Assembly (NCBI GenBank): GCA_964600235.1
Contig: CAZRIV010000001.1
Span: forward strand, 62,001 to 126,000
Reading direction: 5' to 3'
DNA from: MWEI01 sp964600235
GTDB lineage: Bacteria; Desulfobacterota; Desulfomonilia; UBA1062
Length of the DNA: 64,000 nt
Shown here: positions 44,154-52,967 of the stretch, piece by piece
Layout: every line of letters begins with the position of its first letter
How positions within the stretch are numbered: the stretch's first letter is position 1
Notes under the pieces: generated by a model
The model's input: only the letters and a program-made list of their open reading frames with translations
What the model was told of the DNA's origin: nothing
Database searches by the model: none
Position numbers and translations under genes: made by a program

Positions 44154-45368
44154 TTAATTCCTGGCCTTCCACTCATTTGTCAACCGCACCGCATCGTGTA
44201 TCTGGGAGGCGGACATCTTTCTTGTAATGGCCAGACGCGGGGGCATTGCCTTCTGGAGTCCCTGCTTCATGGCCTGGGACAGCCAGTGGTATGCCTGCAC
44301 ATAGTCAAGCCCCACTCCGCGGCCTTCGGCATAGAGAAGGCCGAGACGGTATTGCGCCCCGGGTATGCCCGCATCAGCGGCCCTGCCGTACCATTGTGCA
44401 GCCTCCTGAAGGTTGGGGGGCACTGCCTGGCCGTTCTCGTACATGAGACCCAGGGTATACTGTGCCTCGGGCTCCCCCTTGAGGGATGCCGTGTGAAGAT
44501 ATCTGTACGCCTCCTTATGGTCCTGCCAGACTCCCCAGCCTTTGTACAACATGACTCCGAGACGGCTCTGTGCCTTGGATTCGCCTGATGCCGCGGCCAT
44601 GCGATACCAGGAGGCAGCCTCCTTCAGGTCCTGTTTGACCCCAAGGCCTTCCTCGTAAAGGTAGCCGAGGTTATACTGCGATTCGGCATTTCCCTGTTCT
44701 GCGGCCGACCTGAACAGGCTTGCGGCCTCCTCATGGTCTTGGGGCACGCCGGAGCCCTTCAGGTAATAGGAACCGAGTATGGCCTGCGCCTTGGCATCTC
44801 CAAGATCCGCAGCCATCCGGAACCATTTGGCCGCTTCATTGCAGTCTTGAGGAACCCACTGTCCGTCATGGAATATCTTTCCCAGCGTGTACTGTGCCCG
44901 CATGTTACCGGCCCCGGCGGCCTTCCTGTACCAGCCGACGGCGGAAGCAATATATTTGGGAACACCCGTGCCGTTGAAAAGCATGTCCGCCAGGTCGACC
45001 TGGGCCTGGACATACCCCTGTTCAGCAGAGAGGGTCCACCACTTCAGCGCCTCGGGGCCGTTACGCGGGGTACCTGCGCCATGCAGGTACATGGAGCCCA
45101 GGCGATGCTGGGCAGGGGCGTGACCCTGTTCGGCCGACGCCCTGTACCACCTGGCAGCCTCATGGTCATCCTTCGATACGCCCTTTGCCTGTGAATATGC
45201 CACGCCGAGGGCGTACTGAGACTCGGCATCACCAGCAAGGGCAAGGGAAACGAGATCTGTAAGCGCCTGGTCACGCACGGGCCCGGCCTGGGCTTCCTCA
45301 CCCCCGCACCAGGCCGGCGACGAGGCGATAGAGATGATCAAGGCCAGAAGCACTGCAAGTCGTGTCAT
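44154..45368 (-). CDS. Sel1-repeat secreted protein
   Basis: 404 residues from the ATG at 45368, where a signal peptide begins (MTRLAVLLALIISIASSPAW, cleavage after AWC or AWCG); an upstream in-frame start would bury it. About ten Sel1-like repeats of 36 residues (A-x2-WYR-x-AAEQG-x-A-x-AQ-x-LG-x-MY-x-G-x-G) form an alpha-solenoid. Likely periplasmic, mediating protein-protein contacts. Partner unknown. Confidence 0.88.
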   Translation of the reverse strand: MTRLAVLLALIISIASSPAWCGGEEAQAGPVRDQALTDLVSLALAGDAESQYALGVAYSQAKGVSKDDHEAARWYRASAEQGHAPAQHRLGSMYLHGAGTPRNGPEALKWWTLSAEQGYVQAQVDLADMLFNGTGVPKYIASAVGWYRKAAGAGNMRAQYTLGKIFHDGQWVPQDCNEAAKWFRMAADLGDAKAQAILGSYYLKGSGVPQDHEEAASLFRSAAEQGNAESQYNLGYLYEEGLGVKQDLKEAASWYRMAAASGESKAQSRLGVMLYKGWGVWQDHKEAYRYLHTASLKGEPEAQYTLGLMYENGQAVPPNLQEAAQWYGRAADAGIPGAQYRLGLLYAEGRGVGLDYVQAYHWLSQAMKQGLQKAMPPRLAITRKMSASQIHDAVRLTNEWKARN

Positions 45369-45614
45369 GGCATGACCTTCAGGATGCATACCTGTCGATC
45401 CCGTGCATACCGCGCTCCTTATTTCATGAGACAAATGCGATCCCTTACAAGGGAATTCAACATAACAAGTTATCATGCGGCAGTCAAACCCGCAGCGCCC
45501 GTGCGGTCATATCCCACGGCTGACACAAATTCCCTGGAGGTCTTTATGCCGGTACTGTGGTAAGATGACATTGATTTGAAATCATAATGAGCATCAAGGG
45601 CGAGGGTAGGGAGA

Positions 45615-46427
45615 ATGTCGGGACAGTCACGGTTCAAAAACAGGGTCATATCAAAACTGGTTGCACGCTTTCCCCGCCTGGCGAGGCGTTTCATAGATGC
45701 CTACGTTCCGGAGGAAATGCAGGGCATCCCCTGGACGCCCATGGAGAAGCCCCTGAACAGGAGCAGGGTGGCCCTGGTAACGACAGCAGGTGTGCACCGC
45801 AGGGACCAGGCCCCCTTTGACATGCTGGACAGAGACGGCGATCCGTCATTCCGGGAGATAAAGGCGATGACCCGTGTCAAAGACCTCATGATCACCCATG
45901 ACTACTACGACCACGCCGATGCGGACAAGGACGTCAATATCGTCTTTCCCCTTGAGCGTCTTCAGGAGTTTGCGGTGGAGGGCATCATAGGAGAGGTCGC
46001 CGGGTCACACTACGGTTTCATGGGGCATATCACGGGGGGGCACGTCCAGACCCTCACGGAGGTGAGCGCCCCCAGGGTTGCCGCCATGCTCAAGGGGCAG
46101 GAGGTGGACTGCGTCCTGCTCACCCCGGGCTGAGGCATCTGCAATCAGTCCGTGGGGCTGATCCAGAGGGTGATCGAGGCTGCAGGCATACCGACCATCG
46201 GCATCTCCATTGTCAGACAGTACACGGAGAAGGTGAAGCCGCCCAGGACCATATTCCTCAAGTGGCCCTTCGGGCACCCCCTGGGAGAACCGTTTCACCT
46301 GTCCCAGCAGCATGCGGTCATGGAAAAGGCCTTTGACGCCCTGTATTCCATCGAGACGCCGGGCACCATCATGGATGTGCCGTGGAGATGGAAGCGCGAG
46401 ACCTACGGCCATGGTTCGACCTTGTAA
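45615..46427 (+). CDS. PrdB/GrdB-family selenoprotein with in-frame TGA (Sec173)
   Basis: 270 residues if the TGA at 46131-46133 is read as selenocysteine. The frame continues on both sides without shift: DCVLLTPG-U-GICNQSVGL, then IQRVIEAAGIPTIGIS and TIFLKWPFGHPLGEP. U-x2-C is the redox motif of the glycine/sarcosine/betaine/proline reductase selenoprotein family; EVAGSHYGFMGHI and NIVFPLERLQEF also match. Length is near that of PrdB (about 240) and short of GrdB (about 435). AGGGAG precedes the ATG. Partners of the classical reductases (GrdA, PrdA) are absent, so the substrate is unknown. Confidence 0.85.
46131..46163 (+). promoter_or_regulatory. Selenocysteine TGA and candidate bacterial SECIS hairpin
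   Basis: Ten nucleotides after the TGA, ATCAGTCC (46144-46151) and GGGCTGAT (46155-46162) form an 8-bp stem (one T-G pair) with loop GTG at 46152-46154. A small stem-loop immediately 3' of UGA within the coding sequence is what SelB recognises in bacteria. Confidence 0.6.
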
Positions 46428-46512
46428 CGCCCCTCATGGGTGACGGTCCGGACCATGAAGGCAGGGGTGCGTCGCGAGCCCGATGATGAGACCCCCTGGC
46501 CTCGGAGGAAAG

Positions 46513-48207
46513 ATGATGTTCAAGAAAAGATTCGTCCCTGATTGGACCGAGAAGGCCCCGCCCGAAGGTTCGTTCCGGTCCGTGTTCAAATACGGCAGCC
46601 CGCATGAATTCAAGCACCCGGGCGCAAAGTGGTACGAGATGATAAAGCGGGAATTCTCCATGACCGACCATGACTTCCTCTCCAGAAAGGACGAAGGGCT
46701 CGCCGTGGTCACCCTGGACAGGCCGATATCTTTTGACCGGTGCCACATCGAGCGGATCGAGGCCATGGTGGGGAAGGAAAACGTGGCCCTGGATGATTAC
46801 AGCCGCGTGAAATATGCGTACGGGAAGACCACCGAGGAGATGCTCGAACTCAGGAAGGGCATGGTGAGGGAGGCGGCCGACCTGGTGGTGCACCCCCGCT
46901 CCAAGGCCGACGTGCAGCGCATCGTCGGGTACTGCAACGAATACGCTATCCCCATATATGCCTTCGGGGCCGGCAGTTCGGTGAATTTCGGGGTGAGGCC
47001 GGAAAAGGCGGGCGTAACGCTGGTCATGGGCACGCACATGAACCGGGTGCTCCAGGTCAATGAGACCAACCAGACCGCACGGGTCCAGCCGGGCCTGTTC
47101 GGTCCGGCCTACGAGGAGGCCCTGCGCAGAGCGCCCGAGCTCTTCCACACGAGCCGGAGATACACCTGCGGCCACTTTCCCCAGTCCTTCGAGTATTCCA
47201 CCGTGGGCGGCTGGATCGTCACCCTGGGTTCGGGCCAGGCATCGAGCTACTACGGGGACGCCTGCGACCTGGTCCTCAGCCAGGAGTATGTCACCCCTGC
47301 GGGCACCTTCAGGACACGCGAGTTCCCGGCAAGTGCCACCGGCCCCAAGGTGAACGACATCATGAAAGGCAGCGAGGGGGCCTACGGCATCCTGGTGGAG
47401 GCCACCATGAAAATCTACCGCTACATGCCGGAAAACACGAGGCATTTCAGCTTCATGTTCCCTGACTGGGAGTCGGCGGTGAATGCCGGCCGGGAGGTCT
47501 GCCAGGGCGAGTTCGGCATGCCCGCCATATTCCGCATCTCCGATCCCGAGGAGACCGATCGCGGCCTCAGGCTCTACGGCATGCCGTCTCTTGTCGATAC
47601 CCTCCTGAAAAGAAAGGGGTTCATGCCCATGAAGCGCTGCCTGTGCCTGGGCAGCGCCGAGGGAGAAAGGGCGTTCGCCCGCAATGTGCACAGGCAGATC
47701 AGGAAGATCTGCACGGGGTCTGGTGCCATTTCACTAACCGGGTATGCTGCCAAAAAATGGGAGCACACCCGCTTCAAGGAGCCCTACATGCGGGAGGACC
47801 TCATGGACTTCGGGGTGGTGATCGACACCCTGGAATGCTCCGTGACCTGGGACAACCTCCATGCCGTGCACCAGGGCGTGAGGGGGTATATCAAGGCGCG
47901 GCCAAAGACCATGTGCATGACGCATGCGTCGCATTTCTACCCCCAGGGCACGAACCTCTACTTCATCTTCCTGGCCAGGATGGACGACCCGGACGAGTTC
48001 AGGACGTTCCAGCGGGGCATCATCGACGAGATATTCAGACGCGGCGGATCGCTCAGCCACCACCACGGCATCGGCCGCATGATGGCCCCGTGGCTCTCAT
48101 CCTATCTGGGCCCGGAGCAGATGGCCGTGCTCAGGGCGCTCAAGAGGCACCTCGACCCGAAGAACATCATGAACCCCGGCTCTATGCTGGGACCGGACCC
48201 CACATGA
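46513..48207 (+). CDS. FAD-binding alkyldihydroxyacetonephosphate-synthase-like protein
   Basis: 564 residues from the ATG at 46513 (GGAGG upstream; a second ATG follows directly). FAD_binding_4/VAO fold: VVHPRSKADVQRIVGYCNEY, PIYAFGAGSSVNFGV, then FEYSTVGGWIVTLGSGQAS and KGSEGAYGILVEAT. The C-terminal SLSHHHGIGRMM is the poly-His active-site motif of AGPS, which swaps the acyl of acyl-DHAP for a fatty alcohol to give ether lipid. A glycolate-oxidase-like role is the alternative. It lies 85 bp after the selenoprotein gene. Confidence 0.82.
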   Translation: MMFKKRFVPDWTEKAPPEGSFRSVFKYGSPHEFKHPGAKWYEMIKREFSMTDHDFLSRKDEGLAVVTLDRPISFDRCHIERIEAMVGKENVALDDYSRVKYAYGKTTEEMLELRKGMVREAADLVVHPRSKADVQRIVGYCNEYAIPIYAFGAGSSVNFGVRPEKAGVTLVMGTHMNRVLQVNETNQTARVQPGLFGPAYEEALRRAPELFHTSRRYTCGHFPQSFEYSTVGGWIVTLGSGQASSYYGDACDLVLSQEYVTPAGTFRTREFPASATGPKVNDIMKGSEGAYGILVEATMKIYRYMPENTRHFSFMFPDWESAVNAGREVCQGEFGMPAIFRISDPEETDRGLRLYGMPSLVDTLLKRKGFMPMKRCLCLGSAEGERAFARNVHRQIRKICTGSGAISLTGYAAKKWEHTRFKEPYMREDLMDFGVVIDTLECSVTWDNLHAVHQGVRGYIKARPKTMCMTHASHFYPQGTNLYFIFLARMDDPDEFRTFQRGIIDEIFRRGGSLSHHHGIGRMMAPWLSSYLGPEQMAVLRALKRHLDPKNIMNPGSMLGPDPT

Positions 48208-48319
48208 TTAGGCGGCCATAGGTTACGCCGCATACCCCCGTTGTCTGTCAGGGAAGTGCGTGCTATATATTCTCCAGGTGCGGTTTTTTTTACGTTGTTT
48301 TCACAAAGGAGGTCCCTTC

Positions 48320-50911
48320 ATGAAAAGGATTGCAATCGGCGCTGCCGTCGTTATAGGCCTGATCGTGGTTGTCCTGGCTGTCCTGCCTTTTGCCGTAGAC
48401 CTCAACAAGCACAAGGGTGCAGTCCTGGAGGCGATCAGGACCTATACGGACAGGCAGGTGGATTTCAAGGAGATCAGGCTGACGATCCTTACCGGCCTGG
48501 GCGCGGAGATAACCGACCTCAGCATCCTGGATGACCCTGCATTTTCAAAGGAGGATTTTCTCAGCCTCAAGGCGGCAAAGGTGAGGGTCGCCCTGCTGCC
48601 CCTGTTGTCCCGCGAGATCAAGGTCAGTACCCTCGTGCTCGAGGAACCTCGCATCCATGTTGTCAAGAATGCCGCAGGAAAGTTCAACTTCGCAACCCTG
48701 GTCAAGCCCAAGCCCGGTGAAAAACCCAAAAAGCCGAAACCAGGCGCCCTTGCCGCATTGCTGGTCAGCAATGTGGAGATCAATCACGGCATGGTCACCT
48801 ACAGGGATGAAAGGCTGGGACCAGAGGCCAAACCCTTCACCATCAGCAACATACACCTGGGCTCCCGGGACATATCCATGAACAAGCCCGTGGAATTCAC
48901 GATCTCCGCCTCAATCATGAGTACCCAGGGACAAAATTTCGCCCTGGCAGGGACCATCGGCCCTGCCCCTGAATCGGGTGAGATCGCCCTGATGCCCCTG
49001 GACGTCCGGCTCATACTGGATACCGTGGCGTTTTCCTCGCTCCCGGTGAAGCTGCCCATCCGCTCAGGCACCATGAAGCTCGACATCACCGCAAAAGGTA
49101 TGCTCAAGGAAAAGATCGTATCGAAACTGGCCCTGGACCTGGAGGGGCTCGTGCCCGGAGGCACAGGCTCCACAGCGCCGGCAAAGGGTACGAAGGGCAT
49201 TGCATGCAAAATTGCAAACGACCTTGTCCTGGAACTCGAAAGGCAGCAGCTTACTCTCAGCAACGGCACCTTCACCGTGGGGAAGGAAAGCGGGGCTTTT
49301 CAGGGGACCATAAAGAATTTCAAGACAGTCCCGGCCTGGGACCTGCAGCTCAAGTCTCCGGGCATAACGTCCGGCCCCATACTGGAGCAACTGCCCATGT
49401 TTGCCGGTCTCATACCAGCCAAGATGACCCTTAAGGGCCCTGCGGGCTTCAACCTGAGGACTTCGGGCACCGGTAAAGAATCCAGGCTCAACATGGCCGT
49501 TGACATGAAGCCCATGGCCATCGTCTTCGGAAAGGTCTTCAACAAGCCAGTGGGAAGTCCCATGGCCTTTTCAAGCACCATGGCCATGACCCCCGAGGTC
49601 ATACGTATCGGAACGCTGGATCTCAAGGCGGGTGCCATAACGGCTGAAGGCACCGGCGAGGTGCGAAAGTCTCAGGGCGCATCGAGCTACCGGATCAATA
49701 TTCAGACAAAACCGGTATCGCTCTCGGAGGCCCAGGCTCTTGTCCCCATGCTCCAGTCCTTCAGGCCCACAGGGAACGTAGCGCTGAAGACCACGATCAG
49801 CGGCGGGAAGGGAATACCCATGGCCGTCAATGTACAGGCATCATCCGCGCGCATGGGCCTTACGATCACCAGACCCAAGGATGGCGAGCCACCCAAGGCA
49901 AAGGTACTTTCGGGCCCCATGACGGCGGACATGCATACCGTCAGCATGGCCGTGGATGCCCTGAAAAAAGACAAGGCACTCACTGCCAGGGGGTCCCTTA
50001 AATCCCAGGGGGGCACGTTCATGGAGGTCCCGTATTCGACACTCCTGAGCAGCTTTGTCCTGGAAAACGACCAGTTCCGGCTGACCTCCTTCGACCTGAA
50101 CGCCCTGAAGGGCTCCATCAACGGCTCCGCATCCTACAACCTCAAGACCAAGGCCTGGACGGCAGCGCCGGTGTTCAAAAACGTCCAGGCAGGAAATATC
50201 CTGGACCTGCTCACCAATTTCAAGGGGGTGTTCACCGGCAACATCACAGGAGACCTCATGGCCCACGGCATAGCAGGCGCACCTGCGATGAACAGCCTGG
50301 GCGCCAAGGGAAACCTGGCCATCAGCAGGGGTGAGTGGAAGAACTTCGACCTGGCAGGTACTGCCCTGAGTTCGATACTGGGGGTGCCCGGGGCCTCGCA
50401 GATCTTCGGTTTGGCCCCTGCGGAGGTACAGAAATACAATGCCACCCGTTTTGAATCCCTGAACACGAGCATCGACCTTGAGAAAAAGGTGGTCCACGTG
50501 GACACCATGAAGATCCTGAATATCTCGAGCGGAAAGGACGTGGACACCGAGTCGAACCTGAAGGGCACCATCAGCATGGAGACCAACGAGGTCCATCTCA
50601 AGGGCAACGTGGTGCTGCCCAAACGTTTTTCCCAGCGCATCGGCGCCAAGGCCAAGGCCTTTTCGAGCATCATGAACGACCAGAACCGGCTCGTGCTGCC
50701 CATCACCATTACCGGACCGGTCAAGAAGCCCATCCCCATGGTGGAGGTGAAGTCTCTGGGCAGCGCCTTCGCCAGGTACTACACGGACAAGGCCCTGGAC
50801 AGCGGGCTGAAAAAGCTCCAGGACAAGGGCACGCTGCCTGCCGGCAAGGATGATACCAGGAAGACCATAGATACCATGATGGAAGGTCTGTTCAAAAAGA
50901 AGAAGAAATAG
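48320..50911 (+). CDS. AsmA-family inner-membrane/periplasmic protein
   Basis: 863 residues from the ATG at 48320, with AAAGGAGGT upstream. One N-terminal membrane helix (IAIGAAVVIGLIVVVLAVLPF), then a long repeat-rich periplasmic beta region with AsmA signatures (FNFATLVKPKPGEKP, AKGNLAISRGEWKNFDLAG). AsmA-like proteins are thought to bridge the envelope and carry phospholipid to the outer membrane. Placed between an ether-lipid-like synthase and a prenyltransferase, it fits a lipid-related operon. Confidence 0.85.
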   Translation: MKRIAIGAAVVIGLIVVVLAVLPFAVDLNKHKGAVLEAIRTYTDRQVDFKEIRLTILTGLGAEITDLSILDDPAFSKEDFLSLKAAKVRVALLPLLSREIKVSTLVLEEPRIHVVKNAAGKFNFATLVKPKPGEKPKKPKPGALAALLVSNVEINHGMVTYRDERLGPEAKPFTISNIHLGSRDISMNKPVEFTISASIMSTQGQNFALAGTIGPAPESGEIALMPLDVRLILDTVAFSSLPVKLPIRSGTMKLDITAKGMLKEKIVSKLALDLEGLVPGGTGSTAPAKGTKGIACKIANDLVLELERQQLTLSNGTFTVGKESGAFQGTIKNFKTVPAWDLQLKSPGITSGPILEQLPMFAGLIPAKMTLKGPAGFNLRTSGTGKESRLNMAVDMKPMAIVFGKVFNKPVGSPMAFSSTMAMTPEVIRIGTLDLKAGAITAEGTGEVRKSQGASSYRINIQTKPVSLSEAQALVPMLQSFRPTGNVALKTTISGGKGIPMAVNVQASSARMGLTITRPKDGEPPKAKVLSGPMTADMHTVSMAVDALKKDKALTARGSLKSQGGTFMEVPYSTLLSSFVLENDQFRLTSFDLNALKGSINGSASYNLKTKAWTAAPVFKNVQAGNILDLLTNFKGVFTGNITGDLMAHGIAGAPAMNSLGAKGNLAISRGEWKNFDLAGTALSSILGVPGASQIFGLAPAEVQKYNATRFESLNTSIDLEKKVVHVDTMKILNISSGKDVDTESNLKGTISMETNEVHLKGNVVLPKRFSQRIGAKAKAFSSIMNDQNRLVLPITITGPVKKPIPMVEVKSLGSAFARYYTDKALDSGLKKLQDKGTLPAGKDDTRKTIDTMMEGLFKKKKK

Positions 50912-50934
50912 TCTGGTCCGAGGGGGCAACTTTT

Positions 50935-51879
50935 TTGAGCATCACAACGCTGCAGGGATACAGGGGGATCTCAAGGCTGGGCCTTTACCTGGCCCTGTCC
51001 AGGACCCCGCACCTCCTGCTCGACCTGGCCACGCCTGCGCTGGCGGCCCTGCTGTGCCTGGGTGCCTTCCCGGAGGCCCATGTCGTGGTGCTGGGCATGA
51101 TAACCGCCTTCTCCGGGTACACGGCCGTATATGCCCTGAACGACCTGGCGGACTACCGCATGGACAGGGAGCTGATCCGTGAAGGGACGGCCCCCGCATC
51201 GAAGCCCGACCTGGACGGCATCTTCGTGCGCCACCCACTGGCACAGGGCCTGCTGAGCTACAGGGAGGCACTGCTCTGGACCGCGGGCTGGGCGGTTTTG
51301 GCCCTTGCGGGTGCCTTCATGCTCAACCCGGTCTGTGTGCTCATCTTTCTCGGTGCGGCAGTGCTGGAGGCGGTCTACTGCTTCCTGCTGAAGATCACCC
51401 ACCTGCGGAGCCTCATCAGCGGCATGGTAAAGACCTCGGGCCCCCTGGCAGCCGTCTTTGCCGTGAACCCCGAGCCGCCCCTCGGGTTCATCGCCGTGCT
51501 CTTCCTCTGGCTTTTCGCCTGGGAGGTAGGCGGGCAGAACGTACCCAATGACCTGTCCGACCTGGAGACGGACAAAAAAATCAGGGCCAGGACCATACCG
51601 GTGCTCTTCGGAAATGGGGCCTCGGTAAGGATCATCAACTTGGCGCTCATGACCGCTGTTGTCATGAGCCTGGTCATGTTCAGTTTCCTGCCGAATCCCT
51701 TGAGCGTTATCTATCTGCCGGGCGCGCTGCTTGCAGGGATCTGGTTCCTTCTGGTCCCGGGTTTTCGCCTGTATGGAACGAAATCGGCCGATGATGCGTT
51801 TGCCCTGTTCAACCGTGCCAGCTGCTACCCCCTGGCCATGCTCGTGGTTACCGTGCTCAGTTGGGTTTTCCATCCATGA
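50935..51879 (+). CDS. UbiA-family membrane prenyltransferase
   Basis: 314 residues from a TTG 23 bp after asmA. Around eight or nine membrane helices and both Asp-rich motifs: NDLADYRMDR (residues 69-78) and NDLSDLETDKKIRARTIPV. These bind the Mg-diphosphate of the prenyl donor. The acceptor could be a quinone precursor, haem, or an archaeal-type glyceryl phosphate (DGGGP synthase); the sequence does not decide. Its neighbour is an ether-lipid-like enzyme. Confidence 0.85.
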   Translation: MSITTLQGYRGISRLGLYLALSRTPHLLLDLATPALAALLCLGAFPEAHVVVLGMITAFSGYTAVYALNDLADYRMDRELIREGTAPASKPDLDGIFVRHPLAQGLLSYREALLWTAGWAVLALAGAFMLNPVCVLIFLGAAVLEAVYCFLLKITHLRSLISGMVKTSGPLAAVFAVNPEPPLGFIAVLFLWLFAWEVGGQNVPNDLSDLETDKKIRARTIPVLFGNGASVRIINLALMTAVVMSLVMFSFLPNPLSVIYLPGALLAGIWFLLVPGFRLYGTKSADDAFALFNRASCYPLAMLVVTVLSWVFHP

Positions 51880-51929
51880 CGGGAGCGCGCGCAAGGTTAG
51901 GGTGCAATGACTGATTGTGAGAGGACCAT

Positions 51930-52640
51930 ATGAAGGAATTCGATCCCGAAGAGCTCAAGGAGTTCAACGGCAGGGACGGCAGACCGGTGTATATCGCCCA
52001 CAAGGGAAGGGTCTTCGACGTGAGCGCGAGCAGGCTGTGGAAGACCGGCCAGCACATGAAGCGCCACCAGTCCGGGGCCGACCTCACCACGGACATAGCC
52101 GCGGCGCCCCACGGACCAGAGGTGCTGGACAAGTATCCGCAGGTGGGTGTGCTGAAGAAACAAAGGGATGCCGGCGTGCTTCCCAACCCCCTGGAGGTGC
52201 TGCTGGACCGCTTCCCGTTCTTGCGGCGCCACCCGCACCCCATGCTCGTGCACTTCCCCATAGCCTTTTCCATCACCCCGGTCCTGTTCTGCCTGCTGTT
52301 CCTCGTCACCGACATGAAATCCTTCGAGACAACCGCCTTCCACTGCCTGGGCGCGGGCATCCTCTTCTCCATACCCGCCATCGGCACGGGCTTCTTCACC
52401 TGGTGGCTGAACTATGCCGCCCGTTCCATGCGGGCCATCAGGATAAAGATATACATGTCTCTCATGTTCTTCTGTGTGGCGCTTATCGCCTTTCTCTGGC
52501 GGGCCATGTTCCCGGACGTGTTAACCGAGCTGGGTACCGAAGGTATCATCTATCTCCTTCTGGTAGCTTCGCTCGTCCCCATGGTGAGCGTCATAGGGTG
52601 GTTCGGTGCGGGGCTGACCTTTCCCATGGAGAAGGATTGA
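51930..52640 (+). CDS. Cytochrome b5-like domain fused to DUF2231 membrane domain
   Basis: 236 residues. The first ~75 form a cytochrome b5-like haem-binding domain (FDPEELKEFNGRDGRPVYIA, HKGRVFDVSASRLWKTGQH, LTTDIAAAPHG; candidate axial His in GQHMKRHQSG and AAPHG). Four membrane helices of DUF2231 follow (HPMLVHFPIAFSITPVLFCL onward). It is likely a membrane electron carrier that could supply the flavoprotein or prenyltransferase steps encoded upstream. GAGAGGACC before the ATG. Confidence 0.85.
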   Translation: MKEFDPEELKEFNGRDGRPVYIAHKGRVFDVSASRLWKTGQHMKRHQSGADLTTDIAAAPHGPEVLDKYPQVGVLKKQRDAGVLPNPLEVLLDRFPFLRRHPHPMLVHFPIAFSITPVLFCLLFLVTDMKSFETTAFHCLGAGILFSIPAIGTGFFTWWLNYAARSMRAIRIKIYMSLMFFCVALIAFLWRAMFPDVLTELGTEGIIYLLLVASLVPMVSVIGWFGAGLTFPMEKD

Positions 52641-52672
52641 CCTGAACGGCGCGAGGTACATTCAGCAGGCAT

Positions 52673-52694
52673 CTTGATGATTGATCAAGTTTTT
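52673..52694 (+). terminator. Weak rho-independent terminator
   Basis: CTTGAT (52673-52678) and ATCAAG (52684-52689) with loop GATTG, then TTTTT. The stem is short and AT-rich but correctly placed at the end of the selenoprotein-to-b5 run. The following 270 bp hold no recognisable feature. Confidence 0.35.
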
Positions 52695-52967
52695 AAGGAA
52701 AGGGGTCTGCTCACGAAACGGAAGAAATAGTACGCCTTGGCTTATCTCCAATATAACAGTCTCTTGTGATATCTGTTTTGGACCTTTAAAATCCGATAAT
52801 TCATGCTGACCCTCAATAGTGGGCAGCAATCTGATATGCCGTCTTGAACTTCAATACTGAAAAAGGATAAGATGGCAATACATTGCAATCCAGGTGAGAC
52901 CACGCATCACGAAAAGGCATCTATCCAGGAAAAGCGTTGCCAGACTTCATAAAAACGAGGCGATAGA

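Noticed and set aside
46131..46133. TGA as a true stop creating two genes or a pseudogene
   Set aside because: Frame is unchanged across the codon, the codon lies at the family's selenocysteine site, and a hairpin follows directly.
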